A stretch of DNA of 64,000 nt, taken from positions 47,115 to 111,114 of the forward strand of contig JAHDHQ010000013.1 in assembly GCA_020631235.1 (NCBI GenBank), in the 5' to 3' direction. Under the pieces are notes generated by a model. It was not told where the DNA came from, searched no databases, and saw only the letters and a list, made by a program, of their open reading frames with translations. The DNA comes from Saprospiraceae bacterium (GTDB lineage: Bacteria > Bacteroidota > Bacteroidia > Chitinophagales > Saprospiraceae). The translations under genes were made by a program, and so were the position numbers. Within the stretch, counting starts at the first letter, position 1; each line of letters begins with the position of its first letter. Positions 45,154-53,887 of the stretch are shown here, in pieces.

Positions 45154-46967
45154 AAGTCTATATTTATCGAAACCATATAACTTCTGCCAGGCATTGGTCT
45201 GTATTCTATGATTTCATAAGAACTATCTAATATATTGTTGCAAGTTAGCTTAATACTCGTATTAATCTTGGCTAAACTATAGTTATATTTTAAATAAATG
45301 TCACTTAAATGATAAGCAGGAATGGCTTGATTTATTCCCTGACTTTCGGACTTAAATAAGTGATTTATGCCATAATCAAATTGATGGAAATCTCCTTCTA
45401 AAGCAAAATTAAAATTGTGGACTGGTGCATACCATATTTGATCCCCCTGATTTATATTTGGACTACTTAACGATGTTCCGAATGTCGATTCTATATAGCT
45501 GTAGCTCGCGTTTAATTTGAATAAGTCGAGATTTAAGTCATAGCTAAATGCTAAACCTTTTACTTGTACAGATTGTATGTTTTCTGGTACCCAAAAAAAG
45601 TTTTGAGCAGGCCTATACCACAAAATCCAATCTTGGACATCCTTAAAGTACGCAGTGATTGCAAAATTTTGCTTTGTTAGAAAAATGGTTTGGGATATTT
45701 CAGCATGCTTTGCTTGTTCAGGCAATAACAACTCATTGCCTCCTGGAGCCCAATATAAATCATTAAGTGATGCTTGTCTTATTCGGTGAGAATACTCTAG
45801 CTTTACTTGCCATAATGGTGAAGTTTGGTAATGGACAAAAACACCCCCAGTGAAAGGAAGCTTTCTTTGATTGTTATAGTGCTTGCTCGTTTGTATATTT
45901 ATGTCTAAACCCTTCCACTTTTTACTTATTCCTAGGGTGGATACATACCTTTTTTCTTGGACTGGTTGAGTATACTTTTCTATATCTGCATTTAAAATGG
46001 CCAAGGATTGTTGCCACTGAATATCGAAAAATCGACCAAATCTTTTGATATTATTATTTACATTAAATCGAGAAAACCTGGAGTTGTTATCCACTAGATT
46101 TATTGGGTCTACATAATGGATGTTCTCATTTGTATAACTGACGGTCTGCTGGATTTTCCAACGATTAAAAATTCCTTTATAGTTTAAGACTGTTCTTAAT
46201 ATTTGATCTTCTTGGGTAGAAAGACTCCTTGCCTGCACACTAGTAGGTGGAATCTCGCGGGCACTATTTTGGACCCACAAATCACCTTGTAATTGGATTT
46301 TTTTGTTAGGCTCAAATTTAATTTGACTTAATGCGGCAGCCTGGTTTATTTGATTATGATTTATATATGCAATGCTGTCGGTTCCTTCTACATTGTATGG
46401 GTAGTTATTTCTAGCTTGTTGATAAAAACCGCCTTGTTTAATCGTCCAGTGTTTATTATGGTAAGCAATGCTTGCACCTTGGGCATAATGATCGAAACTA
46501 CCTCTTTCCGTGTAACTATTGGCACTCCATTTTTTATTTTTTTGTTCAATGTCGCTAAATAGTGACAAATTACCACCTATTCCTATTGGCATTGCAAAAC
46601 CATCCATGTTTTGGTTTGTTTGGATAGTATAACTATTCATAAAATAAGATGGGATTAAACTCATATCCATTTGACCAACCATTGTGTTTTCGATAGGAAC
46701 ATTATTCCACAATACTCGGGTATGCGAAGCACTAGTGCCTCTTAATGAAAGGTTCGCAATACTGCCTGGGCCGTAATTCTTGTAATTTAGCTGAACATTG
46801 TTTTGTAATTCCTGCGCCAATGACTTTGTAGGTGATAAAGGAACCGTTTGCTTTGTCGTAAATCTAGATTGAGTGATATTTATTGTATCACTGACCACAT
46901 CAAGTTTTGACTGAGCAATACTCAAAAGCGACATTGAAAAAAAGAAACTTAAGAAAAGAAATCTCAA
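45150..46967 (-). CDS. BtuB-like TonB-dependent receptor, candidate cobalamin transporter
   Basis: 605-aa outer-membrane receptor starting at TTG 46967. An upstream in-frame TAG and the need for a signal peptide (MRFLFLSFFFSMSLLSIAQS) exclude other starts. The plug region has SLAQELQNN, YKNYGPGSIANLSLRGTSASHTRVLWNN and MVGQMDMSLIP, very like Bacteroidota BtuB-type receptors (SYGRGALATASFRGTxxSHTQVxWNG, from memory). A barrel follows to the C-terminus. There is no carboxypeptidase-like N-terminal domain. It is in one operon with the DUF4465 gene. No cobalamin riboswitch was recognised upstream. Cobalamin is the best guess for substrate, not proven. Confidence 0.83.
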   Translation of the reverse strand: MRFLFLSFFFSMSLLSIAQSKLDVVSDTINITQSRFTTKQTVPLSPTKSLAQELQNNVQLNYKNYGPGSIANLSLRGTSASHTRVLWNNVPIENTMVGQMDMSLIPSYFMNSYTIQTNQNMDGFAMPIGIGGNLSLFSDIEQKNKKWSANSYTERGSFDHYAQGASIAYHNKHWTIKQGGFYQQARNNYPYNVEGTDSIAYINHNQINQAAALSQIKFEPNKKIQLQGDLWVQNSAREIPPTSVQARSLSTQEDQILRTVLNYKGIFNRWKIQQTVSYTNENIHYVDPINLVDNNSRFSRFNVNNNIKRFGRFFDIQWQQSLAILNADIEKYTQPVQEKRYVSTLGISKKWKGLDINIQTSKHYNNQRKLPFTGGVFVHYQTSPLWQVKLEYSHRIRQASLNDLYWAPGGNELLLPEQAKHAEISQTIFLTKQNFAITAYFKDVQDWILWYRPAQNFFWVPENIQSVQVKGLAFSYDLNLDLFKLNASYSYIESTFGTSLSSPNINQGDQIWYAPVHNFNFALEGDFHQFDYGINHLFKSESQGINQAIPAYHLSDIYLKYNYSLAKINTSIKLTCNNILDSSYEIIEYRPMPGRSYMVSINIDL

Positions 46968-46985
46968 AGGCTAAAAATATGATCA

Positions 46986-46993
46986 CAAAGATA
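46986..46993 (-). promoter_or_regulatory. Candidate -7 box for the BtuB-like operon
   Basis: TATCTTTG on the minus strand, 18 bp ahead of the TTG start at 46967, matches the Bacteroidota -7 box. The -33 partner is unclear. It would let the receptor be transcribed apart from the small gene upstream. Confidence 0.35.
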
Positions 46994-47016
46994 TAGTCAT
47001 TAATAGCCATTGTGCA

Positions 47017-47412
47017 TTAAAATCGAGCAATATTTAGTGGTGAAAGCAATAAAATATTCTTTAATTGCTGCAGGTGGTTCATCCTCTTCTGAGAATAATA
47101 AGCATTCTCCGATTCTATAAACTGCAAAATCAAGAGTGCTTTTTTAAATGCATCTTGAGCACTCCTTTCAGCTTTAAGTGATTGATAATGTTCTCCTATG
47201 GATTGGAAAATGTCCACAATGGAAGATAGTAACAAGGTGTCGAGCGGTTTTAATCTTTTGAGTATTTGTTTAGGGTGGTCACCGAGTAAATCTTTCTCTG
47301 AAATGTTAGTTAGTCTCGATAATTCGATGAGATTTAACTTTAAATCCGAAGCAATGCTCGCTTCGTTTATTGTAGAGATACCTCTACTATAGCTTGGTTC
47401 AACAAGATGCAT
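47017..47412 (-). CDS. Small all-helical protein, possible HTH, function unknown
   Basis: 131-aa soluble protein, mostly helical. The segment IASDLKLNLIELSRLTNISEKDLLG (about 21-45) resembles an Xre-type helix-turn-helix. The middle (LKPLDTLLLSSIVDIFQSIGEHYQS) and C-terminus form further helices. It is faintly reminiscent of Xre/ParS/MbcA-type antitoxins, but the hallmark C-terminal dimer motif is missing and no toxin gene adjoins it. It is encoded 49 bp upstream of the BtuB-like receptor gene in the same direction. A 20-bp inverted repeat lies 22 bp before its ATG and could be an autoregulatory operator. Confidence 0.6.
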   Translation of the reverse strand: MHLVEPSYSRGISTINEASIASDLKLNLIELSRLTNISEKDLLGDHPKQILKRLKPLDTLLLSSIVDIFQSIGEHYQSLKAERSAQDAFKKALLILQFIESENAYYSQKRMNHLQQLKNILLLSPLNIARF

Positions 47413-47434
47413 ACTCAGGGTTTTACACTTGCAA

Positions 47435-47454
47435 TATAGGTGTAAGCACCTATA
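47435..47454. promoter_or_regulatory. Inverted repeat upstream of the small helical-protein gene
   Basis: TATAGGTG (47435-47442) and CACCTATA (47447-47454) are exact reverse complements separated by four bases. The repeat lies 23-42 bp ahead of the ATG at 47412. No T-run follows on the minus strand, so an operator is more likely than a terminator. Confidence 0.4.
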
Positions 47455-47482
47455 ATATGTATTTAAGTAGCAATTTTAACAT

Positions 47483-47513
47483 AAAAACGCTTTCCTTTTT
47501 GCAAAGGAAAGCG
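47483..47513 (-). terminator. Rho-independent terminator of the S46 peptidase gene
   Basis: CGCTTTCCTTT (47488-47498) pairs perfectly with AAAGGAAAGCG (47503-47513) around a four-base loop. On the minus strand five T follow (47487-47483). It lies 22 bp after the stop at 47535. Confidence 0.88.
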
Positions 47514-47534
47514 CTTCAATTATTTTTTTCTTTC

Positions 47535-49571
47535 TTACTCGTTAGGTAACAATTCAGCAATTAGTGAGTCGGCTTTATAAACGTATTTTAAAGCTGCATA
47601 AATTCCACCTGCATGTACAGCGACAGTTCTATTAGAGGTTTCGTCGAAGATGAAGTTTCCTGGCAATGATTCAATGTTGCCATCAAAAATTAATCCTACG
47701 GCCTCCTTATTGGCATTAATCATAGCACTACCTGAATTACCTCCAATGATATCATTGGTTGTTACATAATTTAGTGGTGATTGCAGTAACTCCATAGATG
47801 GGTTTTTCCACTTTTCTGGCAAAGACCATGGGAAAACTTGACCATGAGCATAGTGTCTATCATACATTCCAAAGTAAGTGGTTTTTATGGGTGCAACAGT
47901 ACCATTGTATGCATAATTTGTCACTCTTCCATCACTAATTCTTAATGTAAAAGTAGCGTCGGGTGGTAAGTCAGTTCCAAACACATTAAAAGCCTGATTG
48001 GCGATTTTTTGTTCTAGTTCTTTAATCTTTGTTTTAGTAGCTTCATATTTACCCATAGCTTGGCCGAATCGATCTCCTACGATCATCGAAGATGTGATTA
48101 ATGGGTCTTTACTTTTAGCTAATTTCTTAGATTTACTTAAGAGCTTTTCTCTTTTACTTGGGTCTAATAAATCTGAACTAAATATTGCGTCTGTGTAGGC
48201 GTCTAAACTACTACCATTAAGCATATTGCTCAGGGTATTGTCGCTAGGGTAGATGTCAGCTTGTAATTCACTTAAAAGCACATTAAATAATCTTTTTTCT
48301 TTCGGAGTGTTTACAGAGGCACTTAATTCGTTGACTTTGCTAAGCTGTTCGCTTAATGCTGCAGCATCCGCATCTGTATCCATCATTCCTTTATATTGGT
48401 GTATTGCATGCATGAGCATTAACATCTTGCCTCTATAAGGCGAAGGCGATAAATGATTGGCTGCCCAAGCCTCTTGCTCCCCTGATTTATACATCTTTTC
48501 TAAATCAGTCCAATAGCTTAGACCGGCAGACTTAGATCTGATTTCCTTCTCCATGCTCCGTTTTTTACCCATCAATCGATCATCATGCAATCCACCTATG
48601 ATTCCTCCATATGCTTTGATAGAATTAGAGAAATTATTAATATTTCCTAATAATTCTTGTGCTTCTCGCACCTTCGAAGGATCTTCAACCATTACATCAT
48701 ATTCCTCTTGCATTAAATCTCTTCGGTTAGTCAAAAACCTGTGCAAATGTTTGAAACGATAATCACGATCATATTCTAATTGGGCTACGGTTCTATATCT
48801 TTCAGTTCTAGCAGGATTTCCTACTACAAAAACAGGTGTGCCTTCTTCGATCCCATCAATATTAAATTTGTAATAATTTGCGGATGTATTTGCAGGTTCT
48901 CCATTTTCGTAGGCTCTCCAAAATGTACAGTCTAAATTGTATCGAGGATAGGTAAAGTTATCCGGATCTCCTCCAAAAAAGCCTAAATCATTTTCAGGTA
49001 TTAATACCAGTCGAATATCATCATATCGCTTGTATCCGTAAATAGAATACTTGCCACCAGAATAAAAAGTTACTGAGCGAACACTCAAGTTTTCCCAGCC
49101 TTCTTTACCTTTAAAATCTTCTACTAACTTAGCTAGCGCAGCTGATGGATCATCCGCGGCTTTAACTTGATCAGTAACATCTACTATCTCTACTAACTGG
49201 TCCACAAACAATCCTTCTACTTTACGCTCTTGCGATCGATCGGAAGCATAATATCCATCTCTGTCAAAATTTTCACTTCCTTCTTGGACTTTAATAGATT
49301 CATCTCTTGAACAATGATGATTAGTCATTATGAGTCCATCTGGAGAAACAAAGGATCCAGAACACCAGCTAGCAAATTTTAAAGCAGATTTTTGGACGTC
49401 TTCAAACCAAGCATCATCCGCTTCAAAATCATAATTACTTTTAAACCACTCTTTGGGTGGATGTTCGAACGTCCACATTTTTCCGAAGTCGAAACGACTG
49501 TGCTCGTCATTTTGTGCAGGCAATACCAAACTTATGCTTACAAAAAGTAAGAGGAATACTATTTTTTTCAT
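47535..49571 (-). CDS. S46 family dipeptidyl-peptidase (DPP7/DPP11-like)
   Basis: 678-aa periplasmic serine exopeptidase removing N-terminal dipeptides, part of peptide catabolism. The signal peptide ends LVLPAQ. The chymotrypsin-like halves enclose a helical domain. The catalytic His is in TNHHC (His86) and the nucleophile in GGNSGSAM (Ser613). PDGLIMTNHHC, GGDPDNFTYPRY and VGNPARTERYRT are S46 hallmarks. DPP7 and DPP11 differ in a P1-specificity residue near the C-terminus that I could not align safely, so specificity is left open. It has its own terminator and a good -7 box upstream. Confidence 0.93.
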   Translation of the reverse strand: MKKIVFLLLFVSISLVLPAQNDEHSRFDFGKMWTFEHPPKEWFKSNYDFEADDAWFEDVQKSALKFASWCSGSFVSPDGLIMTNHHCSRDESIKVQEGSENFDRDGYYASDRSQERKVEGLFVDQLVEIVDVTDQVKAADDPSAALAKLVEDFKGKEGWENLSVRSVTFYSGGKYSIYGYKRYDDIRLVLIPENDLGFFGGDPDNFTYPRYNLDCTFWRAYENGEPANTSANYYKFNIDGIEEGTPVFVVGNPARTERYRTVAQLEYDRDYRFKHLHRFLTNRRDLMQEEYDVMVEDPSKVREAQELLGNINNFSNSIKAYGGIIGGLHDDRLMGKKRSMEKEIRSKSAGLSYWTDLEKMYKSGEQEAWAANHLSPSPYRGKMLMLMHAIHQYKGMMDTDADAAALSEQLSKVNELSASVNTPKEKRLFNVLLSELQADIYPSDNTLSNMLNGSSLDAYTDAIFSSDLLDPSKREKLLSKSKKLAKSKDPLITSSMIVGDRFGQAMGKYEATKTKIKELEQKIANQAFNVFGTDLPPDATFTLRISDGRVTNYAYNGTVAPIKTTYFGMYDRHYAHGQVFPWSLPEKWKNPSMELLQSPLNYVTTNDIIGGNSGSAMINANKEAVGLIFDGNIESLPGNFIFDETSNRTVAVHAGGIYAALKYVYKADSLIAELLPNE

Positions 49572-49610
49572 CTACAGTTTTATTTAATTATTTAGTCTTT
49601 TGAACGGCGG

Positions 49611-49618
49611 CAAAGTTA
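49611..49618 (-). promoter_or_regulatory. Candidate -7 box for the S46 peptidase gene
   Basis: TAACTTTG on the minus strand, 39 bp ahead of the ATG at 49571, fits TAnnTTTG exactly and would give a leader of about 30 nt. No clear -33 was found. Confidence 0.35.
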
Positions 49619-49632
49619 AGAATCAATCTTAT

Positions 49633-51369
49633 TTATTTAAGTCTTTCTAATTGCTTGCTAACTTTTTCTTTGATTGTAATAATATTTTGGGTCAATGTTG
49701 TTTGTTCTGTATCTATCCACTCAATGGTATTTTTCTCTTCTTTTAACAGTGTGTCAAAATCGTGAAAATTCTGATCTATTTTGAATTTAATATTGGCTGT
49801 GTAGTCGCTCAGTTTTTCGAATACTTCTTCTTCTATTTGGACTCGACCTTTATTTACTTCTTCTTCAAACTGCTGGAGAATCTTTCGTTTTTTACCTCCG
49901 ACAGTGATTCCGGTAAATACCAGTCCTATGGCAGTCATAATCCCACCAGTAATGTCTAAAACAGCAGTATTTGTAACTGCAGCAAGCATGATTCCAATAA
50001 TCGCAGCTCCACTACCTTTGGCTATGTTAGGTAGTAATTTTTTTCCTTCGTGTTGCATACCTTCTGCGTAGAAATTTTCGGTACGACTCATAAAGTCCGT
50101 AAAAGTGCGTTGCAAATCACGTAAAATATTAGCTCTGCGCTCGGCTATATTAGCAAAGATTTCATGGTTGTCTTTGAGCACGGTTTCACTGGTTTTTATC
50201 TTAGCATCTACTAATTTTGCCATATCTTGTATGTCTTCGGCTATATCGATCACGCCATGTTGAAGCTTATCTCTTAAGCTAGTATTTAGTTCTGTTTCCA
50301 TAGATAGAAATAAACCATCTAACCATTCTTTGACATTTTGTTTATCTCCAAATAGTGATCTAAATGAACGTTTGATCATGGTGACAAATGAGAATCCTTC
50401 TTGCAACTCACGGTATTTGCTACTGGTTATTTTATCATATTTAGATATCAGGTTTTCCACGAGAATATTGATGTGGTTTTTAGTTTTTTCTTCTTGGCTA
50501 TCTAAAAGCTCTTGAATTTCTGTTCTGAATTTAAGGTCTATCTCATACTGCCGTTTTCGATCAAATAGGCCTTGCTTGATACGGTCATTTATGGTTTCTG
50601 CTGTGCCAAGATTTGACAGAAGTTTTTGATAAGGAGCTTTCCCTCCGGTAATGGTTTTATTGACATATTCATGTACTGCCTGAAAGCCACTTTCTGATTT
50701 ATTTCCTTCAAGTTCCATTTTGGCTGATACCGCAAAAACAGGTACATTGGTCATACCTTTTTTTAAAGCATATTCTTCTACTCCCTTTGTGTTAATGACT
50801 AAATCTTCAGGTTCCATTAAATCTTTTTGTTGGAGAACAAAAATGATTTTTTTACGCCATTCGTCATTTATGTAGTCAAAGAATTTCCATGCTGATTCTC
50901 GATATGGATTTTTTGATTCGAATACAAAAATGATTAGATCAGAAACAGGTATAAATTCTTCTGTAATTTCTTGATGATATTCTATAATAGTATTGGTTCC
51001 AGGGGTGTCAACTATAGCTACATCTTTTAGTATTTCTACTGGAAAAGTGATTCGTTTTAAATGTTCACCCAAAGTAGTTTCTGTTTGTTCGGGTCCATAA
51101 ACAATTTGCTGTATTGTATCCGTCATAGGAGAAGGAGCCACTTTGCAAATCTCTTTATCTGTCCCAAGTAAGGCATTGATAAAACTACTTTTTCCTGCTT
51201 TCACTTCACCTACAATAACAAACATAAAAGGGTCATTTATCCTATTGATGAGATCGTCTACATGTTTTTGAAGATCTTCATGACCAATTTTTTGAGTGAT
51301 TTGTCGCAAACTTTCTAGCGATAAAACAATCGATTCTTTTTCTTTTACCGATAATTCTGTTTGAAGCAT
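49633..51369 (-). CDS. Bacterial dynamin-like GTPase
   Basis: 578-aa membrane-associated large GTPase. Motifs are P-loop GEVKAGKSS (54-62), a switch Thr in PMTDTIQQ (Thr84), DTPG (121-124) and a QQKDL segment in the G4 position. Long helical or coiled-coil stretches follow (about 260-460). A hydrophobic hairpin (IAKGSGAAIIGIMLAAVTN and GGIMTAIGLVFTGITVGG, about 440-490) probably binds or inserts into membrane, as in BDLP-type proteins. Family members remodel or protect membranes. Only one GTPase is present, whereas some bacteria carry tandem dynamins. The upstream wbqC-like gene ends 13 bp before its start in the same direction. Confidence 0.85.
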   Translation of the reverse strand: MLQTELSVKEKESIVLSLESLRQITQKIGHEDLQKHVDDLINRINDPFMFVIVGEVKAGKSSFINALLGTDKEICKVAPSPMTDTIQQIVYGPEQTETTLGEHLKRITFPVEILKDVAIVDTPGTNTIIEYHQEITEEFIPVSDLIIFVFESKNPYRESAWKFFDYINDEWRKKIIFVLQQKDLMEPEDLVINTKGVEEYALKKGMTNVPVFAVSAKMELEGNKSESGFQAVHEYVNKTITGGKAPYQKLLSNLGTAETINDRIKQGLFDRKRQYEIDLKFRTEIQELLDSQEEKTKNHINILVENLISKYDKITSSKYRELQEGFSFVTMIKRSFRSLFGDKQNVKEWLDGLFLSMETELNTSLRDKLQHGVIDIAEDIQDMAKLVDAKIKTSETVLKDNHEIFANIAERRANILRDLQRTFTDFMSRTENFYAEGMQHEGKKLLPNIAKGSGAAIIGIMLAAVTNTAVLDITGGIMTAIGLVFTGITVGGKKRKILQQFEEEVNKGRVQIEEEVFEKLSDYTANIKFKIDQNFHDFDTLLKEEKNTIEWIDTEQTTLTQNIITIKEKVSKQLERLK

Positions 51370-51382
51370 AAGGTATTTTTTG

Positions 51383-52030
51383 TTATTCAGTCAATCGGGG
51401 TATTATTGAGTTCAACAAAGATTTATCAAAATACATTCTCAATTCTGGGCCAAGATTAAAAATTCCATCCAAAATACTAAGATTATGGACGAATGCATAT
51501 TTGTAATCAAACACTTGATGATATGTTTTTAAAGTGTGTGCTTGGCTTAGAAAATCCAAATCCCTCATATTGATACTAGCCGGCTTCTTATTTGTTGTAT
51601 TTGTTTGCACAGTGTGATTAAAAAAGCGCCCCAGTATCCATTGATGGATCGTGGAATTTAATTCCCATAAGGTATCTTGATTCTTGTATAAGCTTTCTAT
51701 TTCTTGGATATAAAAGTCATAATAAGGTGATTTGCCATATTGTGACTTCATGGTTTTTAAATGTTGGTCTTTCCATGGTTCGTCATTGAAAATCAGTACT
51801 TCTCGAATAGCTTGTTGCTGGTTCTTTCCACTTTTTAAAGGAACACTTAATTTTAAAACACCATTTGCACCGAGTATATGGCATCTATTGCGGCAGCTTT
51901 TCTTTTGGTAATGTTCTTCTTCTACGATGATATGTGGATAATAATAGACTAGGTGATAATAAAGCATGGAACCCCAATAGCTGGTAGATAGCAAGAAATT
52001 AATATTTTGATTTACATTTATGTTTTCCAA
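51383..52030 (-). CDS. WbqC-like family protein
   Basis: 215-aa protein of the WbqC-like family, often found near polysaccharide biosynthesis genes; biochemical role uncertain. Typical pieces are LLSTSYWGSMLYY, EEHYQKKSCRNRCHILGANGVLKLSVPL and NDEPWKDQHLKTMKSQYGKSPYY. It must start at TTG 52030, because an in-frame TAG lies just upstream and the next ATG would remove the conserved N-terminus. Its start is only 20 bp from the GTG start of a divergent glycosyltransferase gene, which suits a surface-glycan role. No substrate can be assigned. Confidence 0.82.
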   Translation of the reverse strand: MENINVNQNINFLLSTSYWGSMLYYHLVYYYPHIIVEEEHYQKKSCRNRCHILGANGVLKLSVPLKSGKNQQQAIREVLIFNDEPWKDQHLKTMKSQYGKSPYYDFYIQEIESLYKNQDTLWELNSTIHQWILGRFFNHTVQTNTTNKKPASINMRDLDFLSQAHTLKTYHQVFDYKYAFVHNLSILDGIFNLGPELRMYFDKSLLNSIIPRLTE

Positions 52031-52050
52031 TGACTATTGTAGATTATTAA

Positions 52051-53313
52051 GTGAAATTACAACATAAAACCATAGATAAGTATCTAAACCGATGGGGGAC
52101 TGTAGATACTAATTATAAGAATCAGGAAGAAACTGACACTGCAATAACGATTGTGATTCCTTGTTTTAATGAAGATTTTGTAGATACAAAAGAGTGCTTG
52201 GTTTCTTTGATAAATAGTGCTAAAATTGCGAGTTTTAACACCTTAGTTTTTTTGATTTTGAACGATTATCAAGGATGTGATGCGTCAGTTAAAAAAACGA
52301 ATCAATCGTTTAAAGAAGCCTTTGGAAAATTTAATAAGCGATACACCAATATTGAATTTGTTCTCATCGAAAAACATTTTAGATCATTTAAAGAAGGAGG
52401 TGTAGGTTTTGCGCGTAAACTTGGGATGGATACGGCATTGGCTAGGTACGCAGCATTGGACAAACCAGAAGGAATTATAGTCTGTTTAGATGCGGATACA
52501 AGCGTGCATCCAGACTATCTTAGCCTTATAAAATCATCATTTAACCAGCATGTTGAAGCCGCAACAAGTATCGGCTTTGCTCACAGACTTGATAATGATG
52601 CTATTGTTGATTACGAACTACATCTTCGTTATTTTATCAATATGCAACGAGTGTTAAACTTGCCCTATGCTTATCAAACCATTGGTAGTGCTATGGCGGT
52701 TAAAGCTTTTGATTATGCAGCTGAAGGAGGAATGAGTAAACGACAAGCAGGGGAGGATTTTTATTTTTTACAAAAATTTATCAGCAAACAGAAAATATTC
52801 CAAATAACGAAAGCGATCGTTTATCCATCTTCAAGAGAATCAGATCGGGTTCCCTTTGGTACGGGAAAAGCCGTGAGGGAAATACACCACTCTACAGAAA
52901 GTTACACAAGCTATCATCCATCCTCTTTCAAAGCCTTAAGTGATCTTCCTATACTCATAAACAAAAGCTATCACGAAGAGGCACACGAACATTTAATAGA
53001 TGATGTTTTGCTGATGTATTTAAAACAAGAAAATTACCTTCAAATTTTATCAAAGCTTAAATCTCAATCCACTCATTTAGAGCAATACACAAAGCAATTT
53101 TTCCTCTGGTTTAATGCTTTTAGATTGTTTAAATATTTGCATTTTGCCCGAGATCATAAATGGCCTAATATAGATATCGAAAGCTGTTTGCAAGCTCTGT
53201 TTGTAGAAATAAATTTGCAGTATAGCCAAGACAAAAGAACCTGCTTAATTAAACTGAGAGAATATGATGAGCAAAACCCTTACTCATGGGATTTTAATGC
53301 AATGCAGGTCTGA
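52051..53313 (+). CDS. Family 2 glycosyltransferase
   Basis: 420-aa GT-A fold glycosyltransferase. ITIVIPCFNE (32-41) opens the nucleotide-sugar domain. The D-x-D metal motif is CLDADTS (Asp147 and Asp149), and an acceptor-side AGEDF motif lies near residue 234. There are no clear transmembrane helices, so it is cytoplasmic or peripheral. The C-terminal ~130 residues (EEAHEHLIDDVLLMYLKQ onwards) are helical and unfamiliar. The start is GTG 52051, the only reasonable one. Donor and acceptor unknown. It overlaps the convergent miaE gene by 20 bp at the 3' ends. Confidence 0.85.
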   Translation: MKLQHKTIDKYLNRWGTVDTNYKNQEETDTAITIVIPCFNEDFVDTKECLVSLINSAKIASFNTLVFLILNDYQGCDASVKKTNQSFKEAFGKFNKRYTNIEFVLIEKHFRSFKEGGVGFARKLGMDTALARYAALDKPEGIIVCLDADTSVHPDYLSLIKSSFNQHVEAATSIGFAHRLDNDAIVDYELHLRYFINMQRVLNLPYAYQTIGSAMAVKAFDYAAEGGMSKRQAGEDFYFLQKFISKQKIFQITKAIVYPSSRESDRVPFGTGKAVREIHHSTESYTSYHPSSFKALSDLPILINKSYHEEAHEHLIDDVLLMYLKQENYLQILSKLKSQSTHLEQYTKQFFLWFNAFRLFKYLHFARDHKWPNIDIESCLQALFVEINLQYSQDKRTCLIKLREYDEQNPYSWDFNAMQV

Positions 53314-53878
53314 TTTCTAAAGCATTAATCGCTTCCGCTTCTCTATCAATCCACCAAGCTAAACGATCATACACCTGTTTTTCTTCAAAATAATTTAAAG
53401 CCATTTTTACAAAGATATGTCCATGCTTTGCTTCAGAAACCCACAACATTTTATAAAATTTTGCCATTGCCGGATCTGTTTGTGCTTCAGCCACTAATTT
53501 AAAGCGTTCTGCGCCCCTTGTCTCTAATACTGAGGCGATTAACAAACGATCCATAAAGCGTTCTTCTCTACCCGAATGACATTGTTTGATTAATGCCTTG
53601 ACGTACAAATCTTCCCCTATTGAATGTTGCAGTGGTATGCCTCTTTCTTGCATAATCTCATACACCATTTTAAAGTGCTCTAATTCTTCAATACCTGTAT
53701 CAATCAGTTCCGGTAATATTTCTTTTCGATCTGGATATTTAGCCACAAAACTCATAGCCATAGCAGAAGCTTTTCGTTCGCAGTCGGCATGGTCTTGTAA
53801 AAACGCATCAAAATTTTCTAAAACGGCATCTAACCATTCTGGTTTACTTGCAACAATAATATCAAGATTAAGCTTCAT
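53294..53878 (-). CDS. miaE: tRNA-(ms2io6A37)-hydroxylase
   Basis: 194-aa non-haem di-iron monooxygenase that hydroxylates the isopentenyl group of ms2i6A37 in tRNAs reading UNN codons. It has a ferritin-like four-helix layout with E-x-x-H (EELEH, Glu65/His68) and a second set in SVLETRGAERFK and SEAKHGHIF. Length matches MiaE. Last gene of the fdx-iscX-kdsC-ubiA-like-maf-miaE operon, 9 bp after maf. The ferredoxin at the head of the same operon could be an electron donor (inference). Its 3' end overlaps the convergent glycosyltransferase gene by 20 bp. Confidence 0.92.
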   Translation of the reverse strand: MKLNLDIIVASKPEWLDAVLENFDAFLQDHADCERKASAMAMSFVAKYPDRKEILPELIDTGIEELEHFKMVYEIMQERGIPLQHSIGEDLYVKALIKQCHSGREERFMDRLLIASVLETRGAERFKLVAEAQTDPAMAKFYKMLWVSEAKHGHIFVKMALNYFEEKQVYDRLAWWIDREAEAINALEIRPALH

Positions 53879-53887
53879 AGTTCTTCT

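Noticed and set aside
47017..47412. Type II antitoxin (Xre/MbcA/ParS-like) of a toxin-antitoxin pair
   Set aside because: No adjacent toxin-like gene (RES, PIN or RelE type) and the characteristic C-terminal motif is missing; left as unknown with a possible HTH.
46968..47534. Search for a cobalamin riboswitch upstream of the BtuB-like receptor
   Set aside because: The interval is mostly the small gene 47017-47412; the remainder is too short and shows only an inverted repeat and a terminator. No B12-box-like conserved core was recognised by eye.
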